DNA of 64,000 nt from Mucilaginibacter sp. 14171R-50 (GCF_010093045.1 NZ_CP048115.1:1736001-1800000), one strand, 5' to 3'; shown: positions 47,145 through 56,295, counted from the stretch's first letter. Notes: generated by a model from the sequence alone, not told the origin. Program-made: numbers and translations.

Positions 47145-47897
47145 CTACAGCTTGTCCTTAGCCGCCTGCATAAACTTACTGGCAAATACAAACTCGTTCA
47201 GCTCTTTATTATCGGTCTTGGCAATTTCATTGTTGCTGCCTTCCCACCATTTCTGGCCCTGGTGTAAAAAGATGATGTGGTCGCCTATGCCCATTACCGA
47301 GTTCATATCGTGAGTTACAACAACGGTGGTCATGTCATACTCTTTGGTAAGGTCGTCTATCAGTTCATCTATCAGGATAGAGGTTTTTGGGTCGAGGCCC
47401 GAGTTTGGCTCGTCCACAAACAAAAATTTTGGCTGCATGGATATGGCCCGGGCAATCCCTACACGTTTTTTCATCCCGCCCGATAGTTCAGCCGGGTAAA
47501 GTTTGTTCGTATCCTTCAGGTTCACCCGTTCCAGGCAAAAATTGGCACGGTCGCGTTTTTCAGCTATCGATTGATCGGTGAACAGGTTTAGCGGGAACAT
47601 GATATTCTCTTCAACCGTCATACTATCAAATAAAGCAGAGTTCTGGAAAAGCATCCCTATTTGCGTGCGTATGGGCACACGTTCGGTAAAATTCATCTCG
47701 GTAAAATTGTCGCCCTCAAAAAACACTTCGCCTTTTGTGGGTTCGTGCAGGCCCACAATACATTTCAGCAGGGTGGTTTTACCCGACCCCGAGCCGCCTA
47801 TGATAAGGTTGTTTTTGCCGGTTTGGAAGGTGGCGCTGATGCCCTTAAGCACCTCGTTATCGCCAAAAGTTTTATAGATATCTTTAATTTCGATCAT
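47145..47897 (-). CDS. MlaF-like ABC transporter ATP-binding protein (second copy)
   Basis: A 250-residue ABC ATPase: Walker A GGSGSGKT (34-41), signature LSGGMKKR (138-145), Walker B FLFVDEPNSGLDP (158-170). The overlap of its start with the stop of the MlaE-like gene (ATGA, four bases) shows tight coupling. It is clearly different from mlaF at 5490. No MCE/MlaD gene follows; the next gene downstream is the methyltransferase. It may pair with an MCE protein encoded elsewhere. Confidence 0.9.
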   Translation of the reverse strand: MIEIKDIYKTFGDNEVLKGISATFQTGKNNLIIGGSGSGKTTLLKCIVGLHEPTKGEVFFEGDNFTEMNFTERVPIRTQIGMLFQNSALFDSMTVEENIMFPLNLFTDQSIAEKRDRANFCLERVNLKDTNKLYPAELSGGMKKRVGIARAISMQPKFLFVDEPNSGLDPKTSILIDELIDDLTKEYDMTTVVVTHDMNSVMGIGDHIIFLHQGQKWWEGSNNEIAKTDNKELNEFVFASKFMQAAKDKL

Positions 47898-48625
47898 AGC
47901 ATTAAACTGGTGATCATAAGGTCAGCAAATAGTATCCAAACACAACTGTAAACCACACCCGCAGTTGCCGACTGGCCCACCTCAAGCGCGCCGCCCTTGG
48001 TATAAAAGCCCTGATACGAGCAAATAGAAGCTATGATGAACCCAAAAACAAACGCCTTAACCAATGCCACTCTAACGGTAAGTCCGTCAAAACCTTCGTT
48101 TACACCCATTAGGTAATCAGCAGGGGTAATATCCCCGGTAATGATACAGGCTATATAACCGCCGGTAATACCCAGGCATATAGCAATAATTACCAGTACG
48201 GGCACCATGGTTATACTGGCTATGATTTTGGGCGATATTAAATAGCCCGGCGCGTTAACACCCATTATCTCCAGTGCATCTATCTGCTCGGTTACCCGCA
48301 TGGTGCCAATGTTTGATGCGAAGTTTGAGCCCACACGGCCTGCCAGTACCAGCGACGAAATAGTGGGGCTAAATTCCAGGATATTGGAGTCGCGCGAGAT
48401 GCTGCCTGCAATACTGCGGGGCACCAGCGGGCTCGATAGCTGGAAGGCGACCTGAATGGTGGTTGCAGCGCCTATAAATAACGAAATGATGCTGATGATA
48501 CCCAGCGAGCCAATGCCTACCGATACCATTTCGCGCATAACCTCGCCCCAGTAAACACTGAACTTTTCGGGTTTTTTAAAACTTAAACGTAATAAGAGTA
48601 TATATTTTCCTAAGCTTTGAAACAT
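47894..48625 (-). CDS. MlaE-like lipid ABC transporter permease (second copy)
   Basis: A 243-residue MlaE/DUF140 protein. It has VSIGSLGIISIISLFIGAAT, LVLAGRVGSNFASNIGTMRV (family hallmark, followed by TEQIDALEIMG) and CVWILFADLMITSLML at the C-terminus. Shorter than mlaE at 6268 at the N-terminus. First gene of the mlaE-mlaF pair, divergent from the SDR gene with 92 bases between. Confidence 0.9.
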   Translation of the reverse strand: MFQSLGKYILLLRLSFKKPEKFSVYWGEVMREMVSVGIGSLGIISIISLFIGAATTIQVAFQLSSPLVPRSIAGSISRDSNILEFSPTISSLVLAGRVGSNFASNIGTMRVTEQIDALEIMGVNAPGYLISPKIIASITMVPVLVIIAICLGITGGYIACIITGDITPADYLMGVNEGFDGLTVRVALVKAFVFGFIIASICSYQGFYTKGGALEVGQSATAGVVYSCVWILFADLMITSLML

Positions 48626-48717
48626 TTGAAACTGTGAAATCCGGTTAAAAATACATTTTTTAATATTAAGCTATATTGGCGGTTCCAAATCGTTCAAAAT
48701 AAATTGGATATTTATAT

Positions 48718-49422
48718 ATGAAAAACGCCCTAATTACCGCTGCAACAAAAGGCATTGGCCGTGCCGTTGCCATCGCTTTTGCTAAACAAGGAATAAACCT
48801 GTCAATTTGTTCTCGGAACGAGCAAGATTTAACAGATTTTAAACAGGAGCTTGAAAATATTAACCCGCAAATTACGGTGGTGACCATGGTAACCGACTGC
48901 AGTAAGCGCGATGAACTACGAAATTTTGCCGAATTCACCGAGAAAAAGCTGGGTTTCGTCGACATTATTGTAAATAATGTGGGCATGTACAAGCATGTTT
49001 CTATACTTAACGACAGCGAAGATTCTTTCCAAAAACAGATAGACACTAACCTGATGCCCGCCTACGAACTATACCGTTTCTTCGGTGAAAGTATGGTTTC
49101 TGTCGGTAAAGGGCATATATTCAATATATGCTCGGTAGCGGCTATAAACCCCATAGCGGAGGCAGGTGTGTATAGTGTAACTAAATATGCACTTTTAGGT
49201 CTTAATAAGGTAATGAGGCTCGAGATGCAGAAACATGGTATAAAGGTAACAGCAGTGATCCCGGGGTCGACATTAACAGACTCGTGGAAAGGGATGGAGG
49301 TTGATGAAACCAAAATGATACTGCCCGGAGATGTAGCATCGGCAATTGTAAACATATTGAATATGAGCGCCGGCGCAAATGTTGATGAACTGATCATAAA
49401 ACCAGCATCGGGCCAGATATAA
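48718..49422 (+). CDS. SDR-family oxidoreductase
   Basis: A 234-residue short-chain dehydrogenase/reductase. The cofactor loop is ALITAATKGIGRAVA (the usual first Gly is Ala), the NNVG motif is at 87-90, and the catalytic Ser139 and Tyr152-x-x-x-Lys156 (YSVTKYA) are present. Function is probably reduction of a 3-oxo-acyl or sugar carbonyl with NADPH. Next gene after 26 bases, PspC, is unrelated. Confidence 0.9.
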   Translation: MKNALITAATKGIGRAVAIAFAKQGINLSICSRNEQDLTDFKQELENINPQITVVTMVTDCSKRDELRNFAEFTEKKLGFVDIIVNNVGMYKHVSILNDSEDSFQKQIDTNLMPAYELYRFFGESMVSVGKGHIFNICSVAAINPIAEAGVYSVTKYALLGLNKVMRLEMQKHGIKVTAVIPGSTLTDSWKGMEVDETKMILPGDVASAIVNILNMSAGANVDELIIKPASGQI

Positions 49423-49448
49423 TAACCAAGCACTTAAACTAAAAGATA

Positions 49449-50054
49449 ATGGAAAAGAAACTTTACAGAGACGAGCGCCACAAAACAGTAGGTGGCGTTT
49501 GCGCAGGCTTAGCCGAGTATTTTAATGTAGACGTATCGGTTGTACGGGTAGTATTCGTATTGGCCGTGTTTTTAAAAGGCGTTGGCATACTGCCATACAT
49601 TGTACTGTGGATAGTACTGCCAAAACGCCCGTTCAACTACAACGACCCAACCTTTAAGCCGGGGGTAACACCCGGGTATAACCCCAATTACGGCCATGGT
49701 TTTAGAGATGTGCATGTAGATTATACCGTACCCCCGCCACCAATGCCAGGGCAGCCATTTACACCGTATACACCAAAAAAGTCATCAAACGTGGGTGTAG
49801 TGTTCGGGATGATATTGATAGGCCTCGGCGCCATATTTTTGCTGGACGAGTTTGACATTATCCCCGACTGGGACTTTGAAAAATTATGGCCGGTAATACT
49901 GGTAGCCATTGGCGCTACCCTGTTGTTTGGCAGTAAAAAACAGCCTTGGGAAAAAGAAGGCTGGCATGCCGAAAAAAAGGAGGCTGATTTTACCGCCGAA
50001 ACCAAGGCTGAAGCAACCGACGAACAATCAAACGATAACCCTACAACCGTATAA
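49449..50054 (+). CDS. PspC-domain membrane protein
   Basis: A 201-residue protein. Residues 2-62 are a PspC domain (KLYRDERHKTVGGVCAGLAE, then YFNVDVSVVRVVFVLAVFL and a helix with ILPYIVLWIVLPKRP). A Pro/Tyr-rich linker (TPGYNPNYGHGF, PPPPMPGQPF) leads to two LiaI-like helices (GVVFGMILIGLGAIFLLDEF and LWPVILVAIGATLLFG) and an acidic tail. PspC proteins take part in envelope stress responses. It is two bases from the next gene, whose LiaF-like part complements it. Confidence 0.9.
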   Translation: MEKKLYRDERHKTVGGVCAGLAEYFNVDVSVVRVVFVLAVFLKGVGILPYIVLWIVLPKRPFNYNDPTFKPGVTPGYNPNYGHGFRDVHVDYTVPPPPMPGQPFTPYTPKKSSNVGVVFGMILIGLGAIFLLDEFDIIPDWDFEKLWPVILVAIGATLLFGSKKQPWEKEGWHAEKKEADFTAETKAEATDEQSNDNPTTV

Positions 50055-50056
50055 CC

Positions 50057-51046
50057 ATGAAAAGCGATAAAATTATACCAGGCCTTATCCTGGTGCTGTT
50101 AGGAACCACGTTCCTGTTAGATAATTATCATGTGATCAACTTTCATTGGGCCAGCTTGTGGCGCTTTTGGCCGATATTTTTGATCATGGGCGGCGTAAAC
50201 CTGGTGTTTGCCAACAACCGCAGTAACTGGGCGCTCGCCGTAAAAATCGGCGTTGTGCTGTTAGGCTTTGCGCTGATATTGTTTGTGCCTACAAGCCGGT
50301 TTTATCCGTTTAGCAACAACTGGCATTTTAACGACAAGGGCTGGTACAAAGATAATGGCGACTACGACGATGATGATGACGATGATACCAGCGATAGCAA
50401 AGGCGTTGTTAAGGTTGAAGGCAGCAGCACTTATACCGAGCCTTTTACACCCGGCACCACGGCTGCCAAACTGAATATAAGCGGCGGCGGTACGCTTTAT
50501 ACGCTAAAGGACACAACAAGCGAGCTATTTTCGGCAGTAACTAAAGAGCGCTACAACAGGTACATATACACCCACACAATGGAAGGTAACGTACCGGTGC
50601 TTACCCTGCACATGAAGGATAAAAAAGGCCATATCCAATGGGATAGCGATAACGGCAATTCGGCAGCCATTAAACTGAATGTAAACCCGGTATGGGACAT
50701 TAATGTAAAAGCCGGCGCAACCGAACTGGATTTCGACATGTCACCATATAAGGTACGCAATTTTGTGATCAATGGTGGCGCGGCATCATTCCATGTGAAG
50801 CTTGGGCAACCATTGGCAACTACAAATGTTGAAGTTTCAACAGGAGTATCCGAGGTAGAGATAAAGGTGCCTGCAAACGCGGCCTGCCGTATTACCACAA
50901 ACTCGGGTCTTTCATCAAGCGAGTTTAACGGGTTTGATAAAAAAGGCGATAACGTTTACGAAACACAAGGTTTCGGCGCGGCAACCAATAAAATGTTTAT
51001 TCACTTAAAAGGTGGCGTGTCTGACTTTAAGGTAGTTAAATACTAA
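50057..51046 (+). CDS. LiaF-like membrane-anchored stress protein
   Basis: A 329-residue protein with three to four N-terminal hydrophobic segments (IIPGLILVLLGTTFLLDNYH, LWRFWPIFLIMGGVNLVFA, LAVKIGVVLLGFALILFVPT), a striking acidic run (DYDDDDDDDTSD, about 107-118) and a C-terminal beta-helix-like domain (LNVNPVWDINVKAGATELDF, VSTGVSEVEIKVPANAACRI) as in LiaF/DUF2154 proteins. Likely senses or dampens cell envelope stress together with the PspC protein. Family known, mechanism in Bacteroidota not. Confidence 0.85.
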   Translation: MKSDKIIPGLILVLLGTTFLLDNYHVINFHWASLWRFWPIFLIMGGVNLVFANNRSNWALAVKIGVVLLGFALILFVPTSRFYPFSNNWHFNDKGWYKDNGDYDDDDDDDTSDSKGVVKVEGSSTYTEPFTPGTTAAKLNISGGGTLYTLKDTTSELFSAVTKERYNRYIYTHTMEGNVPVLTLHMKDKKGHIQWDSDNGNSAAIKLNVNPVWDINVKAGATELDFDMSPYKVRNFVINGGAASFHVKLGQPLATTNVEVSTGVSEVEIKVPANAACRITTNSGLSSSEFNGFDKKGDNVYETQGFGAATNKMFIHLKGGVSDFKVVKY

Positions 51047-51091
51047 TAATTTATTGCCGGATGGGTACGCTAATGTTTACTTTTGAAAACT

Positions 51092-51760
51092 ATGCAACCA
51101 TCCGGCAATAAAATTTTACACCCTTCCGATACCGACCAGTATATACTGGTCATCAACGGTAAGCCAAATGGCCCGTTTAGCATAGCCGAATTAAAAGAGC
51201 GTAAAATTAAGCCCGGCGATTTTGTAAAAACCGCCGACATGGACGACTATAAGGAAGCCCATGAAATTGCTGCATTAAGGCAGCTTTTTGGTTTTAACAG
51301 GCAGCCATTACCCATGCAATACTTCGGCAGCTTTGACCAGCGCGCCATTGCCGCCGTTATCGATTGGCTTATCGTATTCGCGGCGTTTATTATGGCGGCA
51401 TTGGTTGTATTGCTTATATTGCTGCTTGCCCTGCCCGGCGATGAAAATAAAATTATACGTATTGGTATTACCGCGGGCATTGTAGCATTAACACCCATCG
51501 GTAAGATCATCTATAACGTTAAAATGGAGGCCGGCCCCACACGTGGCACCTTTGGCAAGCAACTGATGAAGATACGTGTATGCGACCTTTACGGCGAGCA
51601 AATTACCGCTGCACAGGCCATAGGCCGTAACCTGGGTAAATACCTGTCCACAGCTACTTTTTTTATAGGTTACCTAATGTGTTTTTTTAGCCAAAAACAA
51701 CAATGCCTTCACGATATGCTGGCCGATACGGTGGTAATTAAGGACAGATTGGATAGTTGA
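51092..51760 (+). CDS. GYF_2 and RDD domain membrane protein
   Basis: A 222-residue protein. An N-terminal GYF_2-type domain (about 14-62: QYILVINGKPNGPFSIAELK, then ERKIKPGDFVKTADMDDYKE) is followed by an RDD domain with three hydrophobic segments (AIAAVIDWLIVFAAFIMAAL, GITAGIVALTPIGKIIYNVK, TATFFIGYLMCFFS) and GPTRGTFGKQLMKIRVCDLY plus the terminal QQCLHDMLADTVVI. RDD proteins may act in transport. The ATG at 51092 is preferred to an upstream TTG. Probably a separate transcript from the PspC pair, 45 bases away. Confidence 0.85.
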   Translation: MQPSGNKILHPSDTDQYILVINGKPNGPFSIAELKERKIKPGDFVKTADMDDYKEAHEIAALRQLFGFNRQPLPMQYFGSFDQRAIAAVIDWLIVFAAFIMAALVVLLILLLALPGDENKIIRIGITAGIVALTPIGKIIYNVKMEAGPTRGTFGKQLMKIRVCDLYGEQITAAQAIGRNLGKYLSTATFFIGYLMCFFSQKQQCLHDMLADTVVIKDRLDS

Positions 51761-51764
51761 TTTT

Positions 51765-51834
51765 GGTTATAAAGGGTTATAAGGGTTAAAAAACGTCAGA
51801 TCATTTAACCTTACAACATCTATAACTCTTAACC
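51765..51834. repeat. Inverted-word intergenic island (GGTTATAAGGGTTAA family)
   Basis: Left arm GGTTATAAAGGGTTATAAGG then GTTAA; right arm TTAACCTTACAACATC then TATAACTCTTAACC. The same GGTTA/TTATA words return inverted. It follows the RDD stop codon by four bases. Confidence 0.55.
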
Positions 51835-51904
51835 TCTCCCAACCTTAATAAGTTAAAAAATGTTAAATACTACGAAGTGTTCGTAATTTGACTAATCTGT
51901 TAGT

Positions 51905-51912
51905 TATATTTG
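51905..51912 (+). promoter_or_regulatory. Candidate -7 promoter element (TATATTTG)
   Basis: Exact TAnnTTTG match 40 bases before the GLPGLI start, with a TTTG 18 bases upstream at 51887. It overlaps the first base pair of the inverted repeat at 51911. Confidence 0.5.
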
Positions 51913-51947
51913 TGATATCATTAGTCAACCTCTTAAAAGATATCACA
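51911..51947 (+). promoter_or_regulatory. Inverted repeat in the 5' leader of the GLPGLI/barrel operon
   Basis: Perfect 9-base arms TGTGATATC and GATATCACA separated by 19 bases, between the -7 element and the ATG at 51952. It could be an operator at the transcription start, or a leader hairpin that hides the ribosome site. Confidence 0.5.
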
Positions 51948-51951
51948 GTTT

Positions 51952-52896
51952 ATGAAAAAATTATTTACGCTGATCTTATGCATGTGCGCCGCCGCGCTCG
52001 CAGCCCATGCGCAAAAGCCTGATACTACACAGGCTGTAGTTCATTATAAATTCTCGCACCTGCGCGATACGCTTAAACCTAATGAACCTTATACGGAAAA
52101 CATGGTGCTGTTTTTAGGCCGTAACGCAAGCGTCTACAAAAGCTACGACCGCAAAATGCAGGACGCCATGATGCGTAAGCAAATTGCCGATCAGATAAAA
52201 GCAAACGCCGGCGCAGGCGGAAATATTAATATTAAACGCGGCGGACCGGGAATTACCAATAACGAGTATTATATGTATCCGGCGCAAAAAAAGCTGGTTC
52301 GTAAAGAGCGCCTGGTAAATAATTACCTGATAGAAGAGCCGCTGCCCGTTATTAACTGGAAGATTAGCGCCGATACCGCCAGCTTTTCGGGCCTGAAATG
52401 CCAGAAGGCGACAGGCCATTTCGCCGGCCGCGATTACACCGCCTGGTTTTGCCCCGACCTGCCTTTTCACAGCGGCCCCTGGAAACTGAACGGCTTGCCC
52501 GGTTTGATTGTGGAGGCCTATGATACCAACAAGCAGGTTGTTTTCAAATTTGATGGAATGGATGATGCCAGTAAACTTGAAAAGCCGGCCCCCGGCGCCG
52601 GCGACGGCAGCACCATACAATCCGGCGGTATGGTTGTTAAAATGATAGGTATGGAAGATGCCAACGAAGACCCGGGTATTATCTCCCTGCCATCAACCGG
52701 TATAAAAACCACCGAAAAGGAGTTTACTAAGCTGAAAGAGGCCATGAAAAAAGATCCGGCCGCCTTTATGCAAAGCGCAATGGCAGCGTCGGGCGCAACT
52801 ATGCGCATAGCGCCGGGCGTAAATACCAACATGAAGTTTCAGGTGGCCAACGGGCCTGTAATTAATAACCCGTTAGAACTGCCAGAAAAGAAATGA
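51952..52896 (+). CDS. GLPGLI family exported protein
   Basis: A 314-residue protein with signal peptide MKKLFTLILCMCAAALAAHA. It contains the name-giving LNGLPGLIVEAYDTNKQVVF (about 180-199) and the preceding CQKATGHFAGRDYTAWFCPD with two Cys. It is a Bacteroidota-specific family of unknown function, commonly encoded before an outer membrane beta-barrel protein, as here: the next gene overlaps by four bases. Probably periplasmic partner of that barrel. Confidence 0.92.
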   Translation: MKKLFTLILCMCAAALAAHAQKPDTTQAVVHYKFSHLRDTLKPNEPYTENMVLFLGRNASVYKSYDRKMQDAMMRKQIADQIKANAGAGGNINIKRGGPGITNNEYYMYPAQKKLVRKERLVNNYLIEEPLPVINWKISADTASFSGLKCQKATGHFAGRDYTAWFCPDLPFHSGPWKLNGLPGLIVEAYDTNKQVVFKFDGMDDASKLEKPAPGAGDGSTIQSGGMVVKMIGMEDANEDPGIISLPSTGIKTTEKEFTKLKEAMKKDPAAFMQSAMAASGATMRIAPGVNTNMKFQVANGPVINNPLELPEKK

Positions 52897-55565
52897 GTTT
52901 ATTAAAAAGACTGGGAGCGGCATTCGTTTTTTGTATGCTGTGCTCTGCCGCGGGTTTTGCCCAAAGCCTAAAAGGTACGGTCACCGATAGCCTGGACAAA
53001 GCCATTTCATTTGCAAGTATAAACCTTAAAAACAACGGCAACCTCATCATTGCTTACACCAGCAGCGATGACAAAGGCAATTATACCCTGCAAATACCTG
53101 CCGATGCAAACAAAAGCGGCCTGGTTATAGAGGTAAGCTGCGTAGGGTTTTCAAGGCAGGCCAAACCGGTTACCGATGCTGCCGCAACCTACAACTTTAA
53201 GCTTGCCCACTCGGTAAACCAGTTAAAGGCTGTAACCGTGAAGGATAATAACCCGCGCTTACGGGTGCATGGCGATACCACCGATTATAAAGTATCAGAT
53301 TTTAGCAGTCCGCAGGACAGGGTAATTGGCGATGTGATAAAAAAGCTGCCCGGTATTGATGTGGCTAAAGACGGCAAGATCAGCTACAACGGCAAGGCCA
53401 TATCCAACCTGTATATTGGCGGAGATAACCTGCTGGATGATAAATACAATATAGCCACAAGTTCCATCCCTAAGGGAGTGGTTGATAAGGTGCAGGTGAT
53501 GGAAAACCATCAGCCGGTAAAAATGCTGAAGGATAAGGTAGTGAGCGAAGATGTGGCTTTAAACCTCACTATAAAAAAGGATGCCAAGCTGCAACTGGTT
53601 GGCCAGGAGACCGTTGGTGCAGGCCTGCCCGATAAGTACTATGCCGACCTTAACGCCATGATGTTTAAGGATAAATACAAGGCAATAAATTACTTAAAGG
53701 CCAATAACACCGGTAACGATGTGGCATACGACCTGGTATCGCACAACCTGTCCAGCTACCTGTCAAGGCTGGATAACGACAAGCCGAACACTGTATTGTC
53801 ATTAGGCACCGCCGGCGATCCCGACCTGCCGCGCAACCGCTACCTCTTTAACCAGGCAGGTATATTAAATTTGAATAACCTGGTAAATTTGAAAAACGAT
53901 GTACAGGTAAAGGCCAATATATCTTACCTGCATGATAGTCAGAAGCAAAACTACACCAGGTTTAGCGAGTATTACCTGCCAACCGATACCATCCGCTACG
54001 CGGAAGTACAGAACAACCGCCGCCGCCCGGATATTCTGCACACCCAGCTATCGGCAAACGTTAACCGCGATAAATATTACCTTACCAATAACTTTATTGC
54101 CGATTACAGCCGCAATACCGGCTACTCGGCGCTAACTACCAACGGCACGCCCGTCAACCAGATTTTTAGGGATAATTTGATGGACCTATCAAACGAGTTT
54201 AACCTGATGAAAACCAGTAAAAGTAACAAGATACTGGAGTTTTACAGTTACCTTAACCGTAGCACCGAACCCGAGAACCGCGTCATAGACCCCGGCCTTA
54301 ATCCGGATATCTTTAACAACGGCTTAGCTTATAAGCAGCTAACCCAAACGGTAGATATCCCTACCTGGTTCACCAATAATTACATAAGTTATAAAGTACC
54401 GGGTAATTATTTAACGCAAAGCTACAAAGCCGGGTTCAGCCTGCAATCGCAGGACCTGCAATCAGCGTTAAATGTTACGCAGGCAGATAATTCGGTAAAC
54501 CTATTATCAGACAGTGCCGTGAACAACCTGAGCTGGCAGCGACGTAAAGCATATGCCGAAGCGGGTTTCGATATCCCCGGCAATAAATTAAAAATGAGCA
54601 TAACGCTGCCGCTAAACCTGCAGCAGATAAGCTATAACGATAATTATTATAAACTGGATAAGGACCTTACCCGTTTATATTTTAACCCCCGCGTATCGCT
54701 TAAATACCAAACCGGGGTTGAGAACTATATTTCTGCGGGGTATAACTTCCGTAACGATATTGGCAACATACAGGATGTTTATAACGGCTATATCCTAAAA
54801 AACTACCGCTCGCTGTATGCCAATAACGCCGACCTTACCGAGCGCAAAACGCAAAACGCCATGCTGGGCTTTAATTACCGCAAGGCCATTACCCTTTTCT
54901 TTTTTGGTGTAAATGCGTCGTACAGCCACATCAATGCCAATAACATCGCGTCGAGCATATTAACCGATAACATCCAGCAGCGTATTGTATTGCCATATAA
55001 CAACAATGTAGATTCGTGGACGGGCAGCGGCAATGTCAGCAAATATATTTTTGGGTTGCGCACCACCGTTAGCGCTGGCGTATCGGTACAAACTACAAAG
55101 CTTAACCAGATACAAAACAATATTATATTGCCTTATAACACCATTTCTACAACGTTTAGCGCCGGTGCCGATACCAAGGTGAGCAGCACCGTCAACTTTA
55201 GCTATAAGGCAAATTACGACGAAACAACCAGCAAGTCGCCGGCTGTGGCAGGCGCCAGTAAGTTTCAGCGGCTGATACAACAGGCATCGGTAAATTATAA
55301 CCCGCTTAATACTTTGTTCTTTAGCATTGCTGCCGACCATTATTATACGCACCAGCAGCAGGCCAATGACCTTAAATACATTTTTGCTGATGCATCCATG
55401 AAGTACAAGTTTGATAAGCTAAAGCTTGATTTGGAACTGAGCGCACAAAACCTGTTCAACACCAAAACATACAGCGCGCTGTACCTGTCGGCCAATACCT
55501 TTACCAGCAGCTCGTACACCATACCGGGCAGGTTTTTGCTGGCTAAGGTGATGTTTAATTTGTAA
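52893..55565 (+). CDS. TonB-receptor-like outer membrane beta-barrel protein (GLPGLI partner)
   Basis: An 890-residue protein. Signal peptide ending AAGFAQ, a carboxypeptidase-regulatory-like beta domain (about 25-105, LKGTVTDSLDKAISFASINL), a plug-like domain with VIGDVIKKLPGIDVAKDGKI and YIGGDNLLDDKYNIATSSIP, and a long barrel ending RFLLAKVMFNL. It resembles the outer membrane barrel class paired with GLPGLI proteins rather than SusC; no TonB box is evident. The ATGA overlap with the GLPGLI gene indicates coupled translation. Substrate unknown. Confidence 0.88.
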   Translation: MSLLKRLGAAFVFCMLCSAAGFAQSLKGTVTDSLDKAISFASINLKNNGNLIIAYTSSDDKGNYTLQIPADANKSGLVIEVSCVGFSRQAKPVTDAAATYNFKLAHSVNQLKAVTVKDNNPRLRVHGDTTDYKVSDFSSPQDRVIGDVIKKLPGIDVAKDGKISYNGKAISNLYIGGDNLLDDKYNIATSSIPKGVVDKVQVMENHQPVKMLKDKVVSEDVALNLTIKKDAKLQLVGQETVGAGLPDKYYADLNAMMFKDKYKAINYLKANNTGNDVAYDLVSHNLSSYLSRLDNDKPNTVLSLGTAGDPDLPRNRYLFNQAGILNLNNLVNLKNDVQVKANISYLHDSQKQNYTRFSEYYLPTDTIRYAEVQNNRRRPDILHTQLSANVNRDKYYLTNNFIADYSRNTGYSALTTNGTPVNQIFRDNLMDLSNEFNLMKTSKSNKILEFYSYLNRSTEPENRVIDPGLNPDIFNNGLAYKQLTQTVDIPTWFTNNYISYKVPGNYLTQSYKAGFSLQSQDLQSALNVTQADNSVNLLSDSAVNNLSWQRRKAYAEAGFDIPGNKLKMSITLPLNLQQISYNDNYYKLDKDLTRLYFNPRVSLKYQTGVENYISAGYNFRNDIGNIQDVYNGYILKNYRSLYANNADLTERKTQNAMLGFNYRKAITLFFFGVNASYSHINANNIASSILTDNIQQRIVLPYNNNVDSWTGSGNVSKYIFGLRTTVSAGVSVQTTKLNQIQNNIILPYNTISTTFSAGADTKVSSTVNFSYKANYDETTSKSPAVAGASKFQRLIQQASVNYNPLNTLFFSIAADHYYTHQQQANDLKYIFADASMKYKFDKLKLDLELSAQNLFNTKTYSALYLSANTFTSSSYTIPGRFLLAKVMFNL

Positions 55566-55675
55566 GATGGGTTATGCGTAAAATCTGTCAGTCATGAACC
55601 TGTCGAAGGCTTGAACGCCAGATAAGTTATACCGACCGTTACCGTTTGGCCCGTTGTAAGGCTTCGTATCCAGCG

Positions 55676-56137
55676 CTAATCATAATCCTTATCAGTCGAG
55701 GGCATTATTTCCATCAAATAATCGCCGCAAACAATGCCGTTAGCTATAATACGGTGTTGGCCGCTTTTGGCCGGCGTGTCAATAATTATAGAATGTATGC
55801 CAAGGTTATACATCCCCATATTTAGCGAGGTTAACTTTACCGGCTGGCCGTTTGTACCCATAAGGTGGTCGGTAACCGGGTTAAGCTGCCCGGCTTTTTT
55901 TATGCTGTTATCTGCCAGTACAACAGGTTGATCCAGGGTAACCAGCAAGGTAACATCGTTGAAACTAAGCTGCATAAGCGTAAGCGACGGAAGGTCCGTC
56001 TCACCAAGACTATGTACAACGGCTTTTGGTATTACACCTGTGGGTGTCCATGCCGATACAGTATAGCCGATTTTTAATTGTTCTATGGCTGTTGTGCCGT
56101 TGGGGGTTGTAATAAGTGTGCCGTTTGCGAAAGACAT
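55676..56137 (-). CDS. Stand-alone Hint-domain protein with degenerate active site
   Basis: A 153-residue protein consisting only of a Hint (hedgehog/intein) fold. Residues 2-29 (SFANGTLITTPNGTTAIEQL, then KIGYTVSA) match the start of Hint domains, where the first residue is normally Cys or Ser. The middle VTLLVTLDQPVVLADNSIKK aligns with the TxxH block, but the catalytic His is Gln70. The end HRIIANGIVCGDYLMEI aligns with the final block, where His-Asn is replaced by Gly-Asp. It has no signal peptide, no partner domains and no exteins. After Met removal Ser2 would be the N-terminus. It is probably not self-cleaving; function unknown. Confidence 0.6.
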   Translation of the reverse strand: MSFANGTLITTPNGTTAIEQLKIGYTVSAWTPTGVIPKAVVHSLGETDLPSLTLMQLSFNDVTLLVTLDQPVVLADNSIKKAGQLNPVTDHLMGTNGQPVKLTSLNMGMYNLGIHSIIIDTPAKSGQHRIIANGIVCGDYLMEIMPSTDKDYD

Positions 56138-56230
56138 CTTTAAAGTTTTAGGAAAGATAATTATTATTTCTGGTTCGGTAGTATTGGCGAGGTCATTTGA
56201 AAACTGTGGGAGATCTTAACTATTAAACGG

Positions 56231-56263
56231 AAAAAAATAGCGATGGGTTTTACCCATCGCTAT
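56231..56263 (-). terminator. Rho-independent terminator of the tldD-pmbA operon
   Basis: Perfect 12-bp stem ATAGCGATGGGT / ACCCATCGCTAT with a 3-base loop, followed on the minus strand by T7. It lies 33 bases after the pmbA stop codon. Confidence 0.92.
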
Positions 56264-56295
56264 ACTATGTACTAATGTTTGTTATGCAAACTCCA

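Noticed and set aside
49721..50005. Minus-strand frame across the PspC gene
   Set aside because: Low-complexity shadow of a well-supported gene.
55590..55612. CCTGTCGAAGGC word after the barrel gene
   Set aside because: It resembles a common dispersed word in many genomes, but only one copy was noticed here, with no partner arm.
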